Positions 35,350-45,763 are shown, counted from the first letter of the stretch. The stretch is DNA of 64,000 nt from Agaribacter marinus (GCF_030160655.1 NZ_BSOT01000005.1:1445546-1509545); one strand, 5' to 3'. Numbers and translations are program-made. The notes: a model not told the origin generated them from the sequence alone.

Positions 35350-37947
35350 TTAGTCTAAGCAACTTTCAAGCCAATCATTAACTGAATGTAAGGCCTTAGC
35401 AAGGTTTTCCGGTTGACTTCCACCGGCTTGCGCCATATCTGGTCGCCCGCCCCCTTTTCCACCCACCTGAGCAGCTAGATGATTGACTAAAGCGCCAGCT
35501 TTTACATTCGCGGTCAAATCTTTTGTAACGCCCGTTATCAAATTCACCTTATCGCCATTTTTTAAGCCCAAGGCAATGACGCCACTGCCGATTTGATTTT
35601 TTAAATCATCTAACATTGCGCGTAACGATTTTGACTCAACACCCTCTAGTTCAGCAACCAAAAGCTTCACACCTTTAATCTCTACAATATTATCAAGTAA
35701 GCCTTTGGATTTCTGCCCAGCCATTTGCTGCTTAAGCGTATTTAATTCTTTCTCAAGCAACTTAGTATTTTGTATTTGCTGTTGTAACTTGTTTACCAGC
35801 GACTTCTTGTCAGACTTTAACAAACTTGCCGCTGAATATAGCAAATCGCTGTCTTGACGAATAAAGTCTAATGCAGCTTCACCTGTAATTGCTTCGACTC
35901 TGCGCACACCTGCCGAAATTCCCGCTTCAGAGACAATTTTAAATACACCGATATCACCTGTTCTTTCTACATGCGTACCGCCACAAAGCTCCGTGGAAAA
36001 GTCTCCCATTTTTACTACGCGAACGTCGTCATCGTACTTTTCACCGAACAAGGCCATTGCGCCAGAGGCCTTTGCTGCCTCTAAATCCATTAACTGAGTG
36101 TCAAGCGCATGATTAGCGCGAATTTGTGCATTCACTAAGTTTTCAATCATGGTTAGCTGTTGACTACTGATACTTTCAAAGTGAGAAAAATCGAACCTGA
36201 GTTTCTCTTCATCTACCAAGGAACCTTTTTGCGTGACATGCTCCCCGAGTAACTTCCTTAGTGCAGCATGCAGTAAGTGAGTAGCAGTGTGATTTAACTT
36301 AATAGCATCGCGCCTTTTGCCGTCAACACTGCCCTTGACTTCATCACCAACATAAATAACACCCGTTATTTTTGCCTTATGTACAAATGCCTTTCCCACT
36401 TTTTGCGTGTCAAACACCGTCGCTGTTCCGCTCGCGCTGACTAACTCGCCAGTATCGCCTACCTGACCACCTGATTCAGCATAAAATGGGGTGTTCGCCA
36501 AAATAATTATGGCTTCAGCATCTTTCACACTATCCACGCTTGCACCGTCGACAACAATTTGTGCAACCTTGTCTTCGCCGGTAACCGCGGTATACCCGAT
36601 AAATGCTGTTTCTACCTCTGTTTTAATTACCTTGTTATAATCAGCACCAAACTTACCAGCTGCCTGCGCCATTTCGCGTTGTTTTTGCATCGCGACTTCA
36701 AAGCCGTCCTGATCTACTTCAAACCCATGCTCTCTAGCAACATCATTCGTTAAATCGACAGGAAAACCATAAGTATCATATAACTTGAATGCTACATCGC
36801 CAGGGATTTTCTTTCCCTCCAATCCTTTCAAAGCATCCGTTAACATCCCCATACCACGTGACAAGGTATTAGAAAACTGCTCTTCTTCTAACTTGAGTAC
36901 TTTTTCTATTAGGGCTTTTTGTTCAACTAACTCAGGATAAGCGTTGCCCATTTCATCAGCTAATGTAGACACAAGTTTGTAAAAGAAAATATCTTCACAG
37001 CCAAGCATATAGCCGTGACGAACTGCCCTGCGAATAATGCGGCGTAACACATACCCACGCCCTTCATTTGACGGCATCACGCCATCAGCAATCAAAAAGC
37101 TACACGAACGAATATGGTCTGCAATCACACGTAGACTCTTATTGTCGAGGTCACTTGTCGACAAAATATTAGCTGCGCTTTTAATTAAGCTTTGAAAAAG
37201 GTCTATTTCATAGTTACTGTGGACGTTTTGTAAAATTGCTGAAATCCGCTCCAACCCCATACCAGTGTCGATAGACGGTTTAGGTAATGGCAACATTTCG
37301 CCGTCTGCTTGACGATTAAATTGCATGAAGACCAAGTTCCATATTTCAATAAAACGATCACCGTCTTCTTCCGGAGAACCTGGCGGGCCTCCCCAAATAT
37401 GCTCACCATGGTCATAAAATATTTCAGAACATGGGCCACAAGGACCTGTGTCGCCCATGGACCAAAAGTTATCCGAGGTATCTATACGAATAATTTTCTC
37501 TTCAGGCAGACCAATTATTTTGTGCCATATATCAAAGGCATCATTGTCTGTATGGTATATCGTTACTAGCAACTTATCTTTATTAAGCGCCAATTCTTCA
37601 GTTAAAAATGACCACGCAAATTTAATGGCATCTTCTTTAAAATAGTCACCAAAACTAAAGTTACCTAACATTTCAAAAAAAGTATGGTGCCTAGCGGTAT
37701 AACCAACATTTTCAAGATCGTTGTGTTTTCCACCAGCTCTAACACAACGCTGTGAAGATACGGCGCGCGAATAATCACGCTTATCTGCACCCAAAAACAC
37801 GTCTTTAAACTGATTCATGCCTGCGTTAGTGAACAACAAGGTAGGATCGTCGTGAGGTACAAGCGATGAACTTTGCACAGCTTGATGCTGATTGGCCTGA
37901 AAAAACTTAAAAAAGGCACTTCTAATGTCAGCGGTAGAACGTGTCAT
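35350..37947 (-). CDS. alaS: Alanyl-tRNA synthetase
   Basis: The enzyme charges tRNA-Ala. At 865 residues it has full family length. The class II catalytic core is at the N-terminus ('[14 protein letters not shown]', '[17 protein letters not shown]'). The editing domain has zinc-binding '[11 protein letters not shown]' and '[13 protein letters not shown]'. A C-terminal coiled coil and C-Ala domain end in '[12 protein letters not shown]'. It lies between recX and csrA. Confidence 0.97.
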   Translation of the reverse strand: MTRSTADIRSAFFKFFQANQHQAVQSSSLVPHDDPTLLFTNAGMNQFKDVFLGADKRDYSRAVSSQRCVRAGGKHNDLENVGYTARHHTFFEMLGNFSFGDYFKEDAIKFAWSFLTEELALNKDKLLVTIYHTDNDAFDIWHKIIGLPEEKIIRIDTSDNFWSMGDTGPCGPCSEIFYDHGEHIWGGPPGSPEEDGDRFIEIWNLVFMQFNRQADGEMLPLPKPSIDTGMGLERISAILQNVHSNYEIDLFQSLIKSAANILSTSDLDNKSLRVIADHIRSCSFLIADGVMPSNEGRGYVLRRIIRRAVRHGYMLGCEDIFFYKLVSTLADEMGNAYPELVEQKALIEKVLKLEEEQFSNTLSRGMGMLTDALKGLEGKKIPGDVAFKLYDTYGFPVDLTNDVAREHGFEVDQDGFEVAMQKQREMAQAAGKFGADYNKVIKTEVETAFIGYTAVTGEDKVAQIVVDGASVDSVKDAEAIIILANTPFYAESGGQVGDTGELVSASGTATVFDTQKVGKAFVHKAKITGVIYVGDEVKGSVDGKRRDAIKLNHTATHLLHAALRKLLGEHVTQKGSLVDEEKLRFDFSHFESISSQQLTMIENLVNAQIRANHALDTQLMDLEAAKASGAMALFGEKYDDDVRVVKMGDFSTELCGGTHVERTGDIGVFKIVSEAGISAGVRRVEAITGEAALDFIRQDSDLLYSAASLLKSDKKSLVNKLQQQIQNTKLLEKELNTLKQQMAGQKSKGLLDNIVEIKGVKLLVAELEGVESKSLRAMLDDLKNQIGSGVIALGLKNGDKVNLITGVTKDLTANVKAGALVNHLAAQVGGKGGGRPDMAQAGGSQPENLAKALHSVNDWLESCLD

Positions 37948-38076
37948 GTAACTTCCTATGAAAATTAATTAATAATGTATAGATGATAAACCGCGCAACG
38001 ATAGCATGATGCTGAGTACATTTTAAGTGCTTATAAGGGCAAATCATGCCTTTTGCTCAGCGATAAGCATTTACAA

Positions 38077-38535
38077 CTATTCTAACGATGAAAATGCAGC
38101 CTCTATGTGCGCTGCTTCAAACCCTCTTTGCGCTAAAAAGCGCTTTTGTTTTTGAAGCACTTTCCAATCGTTTGGTATCTCGTTACCAAAGCGTTTACAT
38201 CTGACTTTTAACGCTAGAGAGAACCAATCAAAGTTGTCGTCTCTTATTTGACTGCTTACTAACGCATATTCTATATCGTTGGCCTGCAACTTATGCTGAA
38301 TGTGCAACGGCCCCTTCCCTTTATTGTAAGCACTATTTACGACACTTTCTGCAAATCGTAAGTCTGACTGTAAATTCTTTTCACTAAATTGAGCGAGTAC
38401 ATCACTTGCAATATCAACAGGAATATCATCACTCACTAACTTCTGAAGTAATTCTTTTTGTGAATACTCTCGGCGTGACAACAAATACGTCAACTTATGC
38501 CGCGCTTTTTTTGCGAATTCCTCTTGTGTTAACAC
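38077..38535 (-). CDS. recX: RecA regulator RecX
   Basis: RecX modulates RecA filament growth. The 152-residue protein shows the three-helix repeats of the family: 'ARHKLTYLLSRREYSQKELL', 'YNKGKGPLHIQHKL', 'RFLAQRGFEAAHIEAAF'. It is upstream of alaS as usual. recA, which normally precedes recX, is not here; instead a divergent FemAB-like gene begins 100 bases away. Confidence 0.92.
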   Translation of the reverse strand: MLTQEEFAKKARHKLTYLLSRREYSQKELLQKLVSDDIPVDIASDVLAQFSEKNLQSDLRFAESVVNSAYNKGKGPLHIQHKLQANDIEYALVSSQIRDDNFDWFSLALKVRCKRFGNEIPNDWKVLQKQKRFLAQRGFEAAHIEAAFSSLE

Positions 38536-38636
38536 GATTAAAATCTCTTTTCTATGAATCTCTTTTTAATTGTAATTTGTATAATACAATACCGGTCAAT
38601 GTGATTGTTACTGTAGTGCTTCGATGAGTATATTCA

Positions 38637-39854
38637 ATGGATGAGATGATAAATTATAGTTGGTGTGTACTGAATGAAGCAACAACACTTGTAAAAAGTG
38701 CTGAGGACTTAAGACCGATTGATAATGCTTCGCCCTTTTCAACCCTAAAATTCTTAAGCCTGTTAGAGCAAAGTGCTAGCGTTGGTAATGATACAGGGTG
38801 GGTGCCACATCATTTCTGTTTATACGAACATTCTGAGAGCAGCTATGCCGATAGTAATGGTGGTAGCATCGAGTCAAATATGCCAAACGGTAAGTTGATT
38901 GCTTTTATTCCGTGTTATCAAAAATCCCACAGTTACGGTGAGTACGTCTTTGATCATGCATGGGCCAATGCATTTCATCAACATGGTATATCCTATTATC
39001 CAAAGCTGCTGTGTGCTATTCCATTCACCCCCGTTAGTACGAGCAAGGTCCTCGTAAGTCAAGATAGTCAACTCACTGAAAGTGAAATAGTTGCTCACTG
39101 GTGGCAGCACAACCAATCAATCATTAAAAAATACTCGTCTGTTCATGCACTGTTTTTAACGCAGAATAGTAGAGATACCCTCGAGCAGTTGCAGTTTCAT
39201 GAACGACTAAATGTACAATTTGTGTTTTATAATAGTGGCTATCAATCATTCGATGATTTTTTAACCGCATTAAAATCGCGGAAACGTAAAACGATAAACA
39301 AGGAACGTAAGGCCTTAACAAGACAAGATATTACCATTAAGCGATTGTCTTCCGGAGACATTAATTCGCAAATAATGGCGGATTTTTATAAATGTTACCA
39401 AGTCACTTATATCAAACGCTCTGGACATCATGGATATTTGACGGAAGCATTTTTTAGCCAACTGTTAAAAGAATTTGCTGAAAACATTCTCATCGTCGCT
39501 GCTTTTAAAAATACCACCATGATTGCAAGCGCCCTATTCTTTTACGACGACAATTCACTCTTTGGACGATATTGGGGCGCGTTAGAAGATGTCTCTGGAT
39601 TGCATTTTGAATGTTGCTATTATCAAGGAATAGAATTTGCGATAGAACGCCAGCATAAAATATTTAACCCCGGCACCCAAGGCGAGCACAAAATATTACG
39701 AGGTTTTACACCAACATTATGCCATTCAATGCATAAAATACAGCATGTACAATTTGATGAAGCTGTCGGCGATTTTGTACGTAGGGAGCGCCCTCATATG
39801 CTTGAGTACTTAGAAAACACTAAATCTTTATTGCCATTTAGAGCTGAAAAGTAA
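38637..39854 (+). CDS. FemAB-like GNAT-fold protein (PF04339 type)
   Basis: This 405-residue protein resembles the family often labelled peptidoglycan biosynthesis/recognition (former DUF482), which has a double GNAT/FemAB fold. Visible family stretches are 'ALKSRKRKTINKERKALTRQ', 'YIKRSGHHGYLTEAFF', 'GRYWGALEDVSGLHFECCYY' and 'FNPGTQGEHKILRGFTP'. No signal peptide is seen, so it is cytoplasmic. The substrate is unknown; the family is thought to transfer aminoacyl or acyl groups. The start could be 38637 or 38646, with no strong ribosome site. The gene is divergent from recX. Confidence 0.8.
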   Translation: MDEMINYSWCVLNEATTLVKSAEDLRPIDNASPFSTLKFLSLLEQSASVGNDTGWVPHHFCLYEHSESSYADSNGGSIESNMPNGKLIAFIPCYQKSHSYGEYVFDHAWANAFHQHGISYYPKLLCAIPFTPVSTSKVLVSQDSQLTESEIVAHWWQHNQSIIKKYSSVHALFLTQNSRDTLEQLQFHERLNVQFVFYNSGYQSFDDFLTALKSRKRKTINKERKALTRQDITIKRLSSGDINSQIMADFYKCYQVTYIKRSGHHGYLTEAFFSQLLKEFAENILIVAAFKNTTMIASALFFYDDNSLFGRYWGALEDVSGLHFECCYYQGIEFAIERQHKIFNPGTQGEHKILRGFTPTLCHSMHKIQHVQFDEAVGDFVRRERPHMLEYLENTKSLLPFRAEK

Positions 39855-39933
39855 TAGGGTATATACTCAACATGGAGTGCTGTACGTATAACTGTTTACG
39901 ATATAATAAAAACCAATAAACGATGGAAGAAAC

Positions 39934-42006
39934 ATGAAAAAACAACTCTTTGCAGTAGCTGTTGCAAGTGTCTTTACGCTTGCAGCCTGCTCACAACCTG
40001 AAACAACAACAAACGATACAAAGACGATGGAACCTGCGCCGAAGCAAGCCGCAGAACTTGGTAGCTTCGGTGTTGATTTAAGCGCTCGCGACGTAAACGT
40101 TAAACCGGGTGATGACTTTTTTAGATATGCCAGTGGTACTTGGTATGACAACTTCGAAATGCCTGCCGACAAAACACGATTTGGCGCATTTGATGGGTTA
40201 AGAGAGCGAAGTGAAGAGCGCGTAAAAGACATTATTGACGACGTAGTAAAAATTGAAAATAAAACGAAAGAACAAGCACTCATCGATAAATTTTATAGTG
40301 CTTACATGGACACCGAAAGCCTAAATGAAAAAGGCATTAGGCCGCTTAAATCGATGCTAGACGAGATTGCAAATATCGAAAATACGCAAGATTTAAGTGC
40401 TGCCTTTGGAAACGTTTGGCTAACAAACACCAACTCACCCATTACTGCCGGGTTAGCTTTTAATCGACTAGACCCTAACGAATATCAGTTGTCTGTCGGT
40501 GTTGGCGGTTTGGGACTACCTGACCGTTCATACTATTTAACTGACGGCGAGCGATTTGAGAATATCCGCACGTCTTACATCGAAAACATATCGACCATGC
40601 TAACGTTTGCGGGCATAGACAATACCGAAGAAAAAGCACAAGCCATTTTCGAACTGGAAAAACAAATTGCTGAAATACAATGGCCTAGAGAAAAACGTAG
40701 AAACAGAGATTTAACGCTTAACCCCGTCGAACGTTCCGAGTTATCTGATCGCTACCCCCGTTTTGATTGGGATGCGTTCTTTAAACCTGGTGGCTTTAAA
40801 GCCCCGCAATTGAATATGAGCCACCCAGAACCCGTTCAACAAGTCATCCGCTTAATTAACGACAGTCCAATCGACACATGGAAAGACTATCTCATTTATC
40901 ACCTAATTGTTGGTAATGCTAATTTGTTATCCGAAGATATTTTTAACGCAAACTTTGCATTTTACGGCAAAACCTTAGTAGGGCAACAGGCGCCTAGACC
41001 TCGCTGGAAACGCGCAGTATCCGCAATGTCGGCCACAACATCACTAGGGTTTGCCATTGGTCAGGTTTATGTAGACAAATACTTTCCGGCGTCGTCAAAA
41101 GCGCAAATGAGTGAGTTGGTTGAAAACTTGCGGACGGCACTCGGTGAACGGATCGCTAACTTAGACTGGATGGGCGACGATACCAAAGTGAATGCGCTTG
41201 AAAAGTTAAAGGCATTTAACCCCAAAATAGGCTATCCAGATGAGTGGGAGAGTTTTGATAGTTTGTCATTAAGTAAAGACGATTTACTTGGCAATATTCA
41301 CGCGCTACGCAAGTTTTTTAGAGCAAAAGCGGTTGAAGATGAATTGAGACCAACCAACAAGAAAGATTGGTTTATGACGCCGCAAACTGTAAACGCCTAT
41401 TACAATCCATCATTTAACGAGATTGTGTTTCCTGCGGCAATTTTACAACCGCCGTTCTTTGACCCAAATGCAGACCCTGCGGTCAACTATGGCGCGATTG
41501 GTGCGGTTATTGGACACGAGATGGGACATGGGTTTGATGATCAAGGCTCCAAATCAGATGCCAAAGGGATTCAACAGAATTGGTGGAGTGAGGCTGACCG
41601 AACGGCATTTGAAGTAAAAACGCAGCAACTGGTTAAGCAATATAGTGCGTATGAACCTATCGAAGGTAATTTTGTAAATGGCGCGAATAGTTTGGGTGAA
41701 AACATTGGCGATGTCGGCGGTTTAGCGATGGCGTATCATGCATACAAATTAAGTTTAGATGGTAATGAGGCGCCGGTGATTGATGGTATAACAGGTGACC
41801 AACGCTTCTTTTTAGCGTGGGCACAAGTATGGCGAGAGCAACGGACGGAAGAAAGTATGCTGAACCAACTTAAGGCTGGCACACATTCACCAGGCAAGTT
41901 TAGAGCCCTTGCACCACGTAATCACGACGCGTGGTATGATGCCTTTGACGTAAAAGAAGGTGATGCTTTGTATTTGGCTCCAGAGGATAGAGTCCGCATT
42001 TGGTAG
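39934..42006 (+). CDS. M13-family metallopeptidase lipoprotein (PepO-like)
   Basis: This is a neprilysin-type zinc endopeptidase of 690 residues. The N-terminus is a lipoprotein signal (lipobox LAAC, 'FTLAACSQPE'). The zinc site is in 'VIGHEMGHGFDDQG' (HExxH, about 527), with the third ligand glutamate in 'GENIGDVGGLA' (about 588). The C-terminal 'NHDAWYDAFDV' is the family ending. It probably degrades oligopeptides in the periplasm or outside the cell. A -10-like TATAAT lies at 39902-39907, about 27 bases before the ATG, and GGAAGAAAC precedes the start. A terminator follows. Confidence 0.95.
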   Translation: MKKQLFAVAVASVFTLAACSQPETTTNDTKTMEPAPKQAAELGSFGVDLSARDVNVKPGDDFFRYASGTWYDNFEMPADKTRFGAFDGLRERSEERVKDIIDDVVKIENKTKEQALIDKFYSAYMDTESLNEKGIRPLKSMLDEIANIENTQDLSAAFGNVWLTNTNSPITAGLAFNRLDPNEYQLSVGVGGLGLPDRSYYLTDGERFENIRTSYIENISTMLTFAGIDNTEEKAQAIFELEKQIAEIQWPREKRRNRDLTLNPVERSELSDRYPRFDWDAFFKPGGFKAPQLNMSHPEPVQQVIRLINDSPIDTWKDYLIYHLIVGNANLLSEDIFNANFAFYGKTLVGQQAPRPRWKRAVSAMSATTSLGFAIGQVYVDKYFPASSKAQMSELVENLRTALGERIANLDWMGDDTKVNALEKLKAFNPKIGYPDEWESFDSLSLSKDDLLGNIHALRKFFRAKAVEDELRPTNKKDWFMTPQTVNAYYNPSFNEIVFPAAILQPPFFDPNADPAVNYGAIGAVIGHEMGHGFDDQGSKSDAKGIQQNWWSEADRTAFEVKTQQLVKQYSAYEPIEGNFVNGANSLGENIGDVGGLAMAYHAYKLSLDGNEAPVIDGITGDQRFFLAWAQVWREQRTEESMLNQLKAGTHSPGKFRALAPRNHDAWYDAFDVKEGDALYLAPEDRVRIW

Positions 42007-42035
42007 AGTTCATTTACTCAACATACTCCTTGTTC

Positions 42036-42065
42036 AAGCCACTAAACATTCTGATTTAGTGGCTT
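42036..42065 (+). terminator. Intrinsic terminator after the M13 peptidase gene
   Basis: An 11-bp stem AAGCCACTAAA with an 8-base loop is followed shortly by TTTTT, 30 bases after the stop codon. Confidence 0.82.
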
Positions 42066-42105
42066 CTCAGTTTTTCCGTAAAACACATATTCTTCATACT
42101 CATTT

Positions 42106-42119
42106 ATGACAAATGTCAT
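42106..42119. promoter_or_regulatory. Palindromic operator ATGACA-AA-TGTCAT
   Basis: A perfect inverted repeat of 6+6 bases with a 2-base centre lies about 90 bases before the ABC transporter gene. ABC/two-component sets of this type are often autoregulated through similar 'TGACA-N2-TGTCA' sites bound by the NarL-type regulator. Its presence also speaks against the long reading frame that starts inside it at 42113. Confidence 0.55.
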
Positions 42120-42208
42120 CGCATATTTGTGACAATGCGCACATGTGCAAGGCTATCAAATGCTGCAAACTTATTTCATCCATTAGCAACCTTGGAATAT
42201 CCCATACC

Positions 42209-43180
42209 ATGCAGTTATCGCAAACAATATTTATTGATATTGATAAAGTGTCTGTTAATTATGACGACGTCGTAGCAATCAATCAGTTGTCTTTAAAAAT
42301 AAAGAAAGGAGAAGTCGTATCCCTCCTTGGCGAAAATGGCGCAGGTAAAAGCACACTCATCAATACCATTTTAGGCAGGTGCCAAGTAAATACAGGCAGT
42401 ATAAAGATATTTGGTGAACAACCGGGTAGTCAAGCCGCAAAGGTGCGTATTGGTACTATATTGCAAGACGCCAATCTACCCGACAATGTTACAGTAAAAG
42501 AGCAACTCAATCTTTTTCGCCACTATTATCCGCACGCTCGCTCATTGGAAGACTTGCTCAATATCGCAATGTTAAAAGGCATCGAAGAAAAACGCATGAA
42601 CAAGCTCTCTGGAGGCCAGAAACAACGAGTGTTCTTCGCACTAGCCATTTGTGGCAATCCTGACATTGTTTTTTTAGATGAACCCACCGTGGGTTTAGAC
42701 ACGAGTGCTCGCAAGGAGTTTTGGCAATGCATTGAAAACATTAAACACCAAGGTGCAAGTATTATCCTGACAACGCATTATCTAGAAGAAGCGGAAGCAC
42801 TATCCGATCGAATATTACTCTTAAATCAAGGGAACCTGATTTGGCAAGGAACGCCAACAGAAATAAAAAACAATATGACGGGTAAAAAAGTGAGTTTTCA
42901 CACTTCAGCACCTAAACAAACAATAGTGGCGTTTTTTGATTCCCTTGGTTCTAGTGACGTTCATACTAACGATACAAACATCGAAGCCTGTGACATAAAC
43001 ATTCAGGCCGGTAAGGTCGAATGTACCTCACAAACGCCTGAAGTACTATTAGCGCGCTTGTTTGCGCAAAAAGTACCATTGCACAATTTATTAGTCGAAC
43101 CAAGCAAGTTTGAGGATGCGGTGTTAGCAATGAATGAACAGATGAGCAACAAAGCAGTAGCGAAGGAGAACGTGGCATGA
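42209..43180 (+). CDS. ABC transporter ATP-binding protein
   Basis: This 323-residue ATPase of ABC-2 export type has Walker A 'GENGAGKS', signature 'LSGGQKQR', Walker B 'IVFLDEPTVGLD' and H-loop 'TTHYLEEA'. A C-terminal extension of about 90 residues is typical of CcmA/NatA-like exporters. The chosen ATG is at 42209 because the conserved domain begins soon after and a likely operator covers the earlier ATG at 42113. It overlaps the permease start by 4 bases (ATGA). With the kinase and regulator downstream it forms one operon; export of an antimicrobial or a lipid-like compound is possible, substrate unknown. Confidence 0.9.
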   Translation: MQLSQTIFIDIDKVSVNYDDVVAINQLSLKIKKGEVVSLLGENGAGKSTLINTILGRCQVNTGSIKIFGEQPGSQAAKVRIGTILQDANLPDNVTVKEQLNLFRHYYPHARSLEDLLNIAMLKGIEEKRMNKLSGGQKQRVFFALAICGNPDIVFLDEPTVGLDTSARKEFWQCIENIKHQGASIILTTHYLEEAEALSDRILLLNQGNLIWQGTPTEIKNNMTGKKVSFHTSAPKQTIVAFFDSLGSSDVHTNDTNIEACDINIQAGKVECTSQTPEVLLARLFAQKVPLHNLLVEPSKFEDAVLAMNEQMSNKAVAKENVA

Positions 43181-43953
43181 ACACAAGCGTTAACAAGCTG
43201 AGTAATAGTCAACTATTTGCTTTATTTGTCATTGAAGCTAAAACAGAATTGTTAAAAACATTTCGCACCCCAGGTTTTGTATTGCCGAGCGTGCTTTTCC
43301 CAGTCATGTTCTACCTGTTCTTTGGTGTTATTTTTGCGATGAATACAAATACTCAAGTGTCTGCTTATTTACTGGCTACTTACGGAGTGTTTGGCGTTAT
43401 GGGGCCAGCATTGTTTTCATTTGGCGCGGCGGTCGCGGTTGAAAAAGATCGAGGAATGCTTGCTATAAAACAAATAAGCCCGATGCCAATTTTGGCATAC
43501 TTTTTTGCTAAGGTTGTAACCGCATTAAGCTTTGCTATCATTATCATGACAATACTCTTCTCCGTTGCCCTTACATTGGGTAATGTAGAACTGAGCTTGA
43601 CACAATGGTTAGCTAGCTTTGCAATCTTGATGGTTGGCGTATTGCCGTTCTGCGCTATCGGGCTTTCAATAGGTTTAAAAGTGAAAGCGCAAGCTGCAGC
43701 CGCCGTGGTTAACCTGATTTACCTCCCCATGTCATTCTTGTCTGGCTTATGGATACCTGTCACTCAGTTTCCTGAATTCTTGCAGCAATTCGCAGCATTC
43801 TTACCACCGTTTCATTTTGCGCAGTTAGTGCTTAAAGTTCAAGGCATGGATACCGGTATCGCCTGGTGGATTCATATTCTGGCACTATTGGCATACACTG
43901 TAATTTTCACCGTATTCGCATCGCGCGCATATAAAGCTAGCGACTCTCGCTAA
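43177..43953 (+). CDS. ABC-2 type permease
   Basis: This is a 258-residue membrane protein with six predicted membrane segments, e.g. 'GFVLPSVLFPVMFYLFFGVI', 'FSIALTLGNVEL'-like centre and 'IHILALLAYTVIFTVFA' at the end. It carries the ABC-2 motif region 'PMSFLSGLWIPVTQFPEFL'. It pairs with the preceding ATPase, with which it overlaps by 4 bases. It is likely an exporter. Confidence 0.9.
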   Translation: MNTSVNKLSNSQLFALFVIEAKTELLKTFRTPGFVLPSVLFPVMFYLFFGVIFAMNTNTQVSAYLLATYGVFGVMGPALFSFGAAVAVEKDRGMLAIKQISPMPILAYFFAKVVTALSFAIIIMTILFSVALTLGNVELSLTQWLASFAILMVGVLPFCAIGLSIGLKVKAQAAAAVVNLIYLPMSFLSGLWIPVTQFPEFLQQFAAFLPPFHFAQLVLKVQGMDTGIAWWIHILALLAYTVIFTVFASRAYKASDSR

Positions 43954-43970
43954 GGATAGACTAATACTAC

Positions 43971-45104
43971 ATGTATCGTTTTATTCGTATTGTTAAAAAA
44001 GTCCACGCCATAATCTTGCCTAAAGACACTGGTGTGGGGTTGTTTCCTTATGCATGGTTAATTTACTTATTGATGTATATCGTGCCAGTGTTTTTTCATG
44101 AACGTCCACTATGGCACTACGTGGCTACCATAAGCTCTGTACTCGTATTTCTGGTACTTTACTTTCGTGCTTTTTGGGTGTCTGGTAGCGCGATATTGTG
44201 GTACGTCGCTGGCATCTTATGCATTGGCGTTGTTGGCACGTTTTTCAACACCGCCTCTTCTGTATTTTTTGTCTACGCCGCGGCATTTGCGGTTAACTTA
44301 CGACGGCCGCGCATGGGCATGTTATTGGTGCTGAGCATCTCATGTTTTGCGGCGTTGATTAGCGTACTTTTTGCATTATCCCCATTCTTTTATTTACCGG
44401 CCACTGTGATTACCTTGCTGATCGGTTTTCTAAATATTTATGAAGGGGAAATAAAAAAGAAAAACCGCCTATTAAAAATGTCACAGGAAGAGCTTCGCGT
44501 AGCTGCAGCTGCAACCGAACGAGAGCGTATTGCCCGCGATTTACATGACTTAATTGGTCACACTTTCTCCGTCATTACAATGAAGTCTCAATTGGCAAAC
44601 AAACTCATCGACCGTGATTTAGCTCTAGCTAAAGTAGAATTAAAAGACTTGGAACAAATTAGCAGAAAAGCGCTATCAGAAGTGCGCGAAGCAGTCACTG
44701 GTTATAAGCAAAGCAACGTCGAAGCAGAAATTAGCAAAGCAAAAATAGTCACTCAATCTGCCGACATTAAGCTGCATTGTAATATTGAAACATTCCCAAC
44801 ATCAGAAAAGATTAATAGTGTGCTGGGTTTTATGATAAAAGAAGCCATGACAAACTTAATCAGACATTCAGACGCGAATGAATGCTGGATAGCATATACA
44901 TTAAAAAATGATGTACATCGCCTGAAAATAAAAGACAATGGCCTTATCTCTCCTAGTAGTAACGTGACGAATACGATAAATGAGAGTAACGGTATTATTG
45001 GCATGCGAGAAAGAATAGAATCTTTGGGGGGGCAACTCATCATCGAATCAAATAGTAATTTCACCCTCATTGCTGAGATCCCTGAAAATGAAAAAAATGA
45101 TTAA
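43971..45104 (+). CDS. DesK/NarX-type sensor histidine kinase
   Basis: This 377-residue kinase has an N-terminal part with about five to six membrane segments (20-165) and no large periplasmic domain, as in DesK. The HisKA_3 dimerisation box 'ERIARDLHDLIGHTFSV' holds the phospho-histidine (about 193). The HATPase domain has the N-box 'IKEAMTNLIRHSDAN' and G-box 'NGIIGMRERIESLGG'. It probably senses membrane state or the compound exported by the adjacent ABC pair. It overlaps the response-regulator gene. Confidence 0.92.
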   Translation: MYRFIRIVKKVHAIILPKDTGVGLFPYAWLIYLLMYIVPVFFHERPLWHYVATISSVLVFLVLYFRAFWVSGSAILWYVAGILCIGVVGTFFNTASSVFFVYAAAFAVNLRRPRMGMLLVLSISCFAALISVLFALSPFFYLPATVITLLIGFLNIYEGEIKKKNRLLKMSQEELRVAAAATERERIARDLHDLIGHTFSVITMKSQLANKLIDRDLALAKVELKDLEQISRKALSEVREAVTGYKQSNVEAEISKAKIVTQSADIKLHCNIETFPTSEKINSVLGFMIKEAMTNLIRHSDANECWIAYTLKNDVHRLKIKDNGLISPSSNVTNTINESNGIIGMRERIESLGGQLIIESNSNFTLIAEIPENEKND

Positions 45105-45699
45105 TTTAGTTGTTGCAGAAGACCAAGGCATGCTGCTTGGTGCTGTGGCTGCCTTACTGAATTTAGAAGACGACTTTACTGTTGTCGGTAAAGCAAGCGA
45201 TGGTAAAATTGCCTTAGAAATGTGCCGCAACCTCCAACCTGACATCGTACTAACAGACATTGAAATGCCACATATGTCAGGCATTGAGTTAGCTGAACAA
45301 CTAAACAATGACCACTTCGCTGGCAAATTAATTGTACTTACTACCTTTGCGAGAGCTGGGTACCTCAGACGCGCAATGGACGCAGGTGTAAGAGGCTATT
45401 TGCTTAAAGACAGCCCAAGTGAGGAATTAGCACTTGCCATTCGACGCGTAATGAATGGCAGAAAGGTGATTGACCCAGAACTTGTCGTAGATGCCTTCGA
45501 AGAACAAGACCCACTATCTGAAAAAGAACGTAAAACCCTTAAATTAGCCGCCGACGGGTTAACTACCGAACAAATCGCCGAAGCAATGTTTTTGTCGGCA
45601 GGCACCGTCAGAAATTACCTGTCAAATGCTGCTTCAAAACTCCATGCGCAAAATCGCATTGAAGCCGCTCGAATTGCAAGGCAAAAAGGATGGCTGTAG
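45088..45699 (+). CDS. NarL/FixJ-type response regulator
   Basis: This regulator of about 203 residues has a receiver domain with phospho-aspartate in 'DIVLTDIEMPHMSG' and the Thr/Lys switch region 'GYLLKDSPSEE'. The C-terminal LuxR-type helix-turn-helix is 'TTEQIAEAMFLSAGTVRNYL'. The start is ATG at 45088 or 45097, within the kinase end; the longer TTG start is unlikely. It is the partner of the kinase before it. The palindrome at 42106-42119 is a candidate target. Confidence 0.92.
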   Translation: MKKMINLVVAEDQGMLLGAVAALLNLEDDFTVVGKASDGKIALEMCRNLQPDIVLTDIEMPHMSGIELAEQLNNDHFAGKLIVLTTFARAGYLRRAMDAGVRGYLLKDSPSEELALAIRRVMNGRKVIDPELVVDAFEEQDPLSEKERKTLKLAADGLTTEQIAEAMFLSAGTVRNYLSNAASKLHAQNRIEAARIARQKGWL

Positions 45700-45757
45700 T
45701 AACTCAATCGAAAGTAACTCTGTCGAAAGTTACTCAGTCAAAAGTAACCCAGTCAAA
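45698..45757 (+). repeat. 15-bp tandem repeat, four units
   Basis: Four units of AGTWACYCARTCRAA type (AGTAACTCAATCGAA, AGTAACTCTGTCGAA, AGTTACTCAGTCAAA, AGTAACCCAGTCAAA) start within the stop codon of the response-regulator gene and run into the intergenic space. No function is evident. Confidence 0.8.
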
Positions 45758-45763
45758 AGAAAA

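Noticed and set aside
42113-42208. Upstream ATG for the ABC ATPase gene
   Set aside because: It lies inside a perfect palindrome likely to be an operator, and the added residues match nothing in the family.
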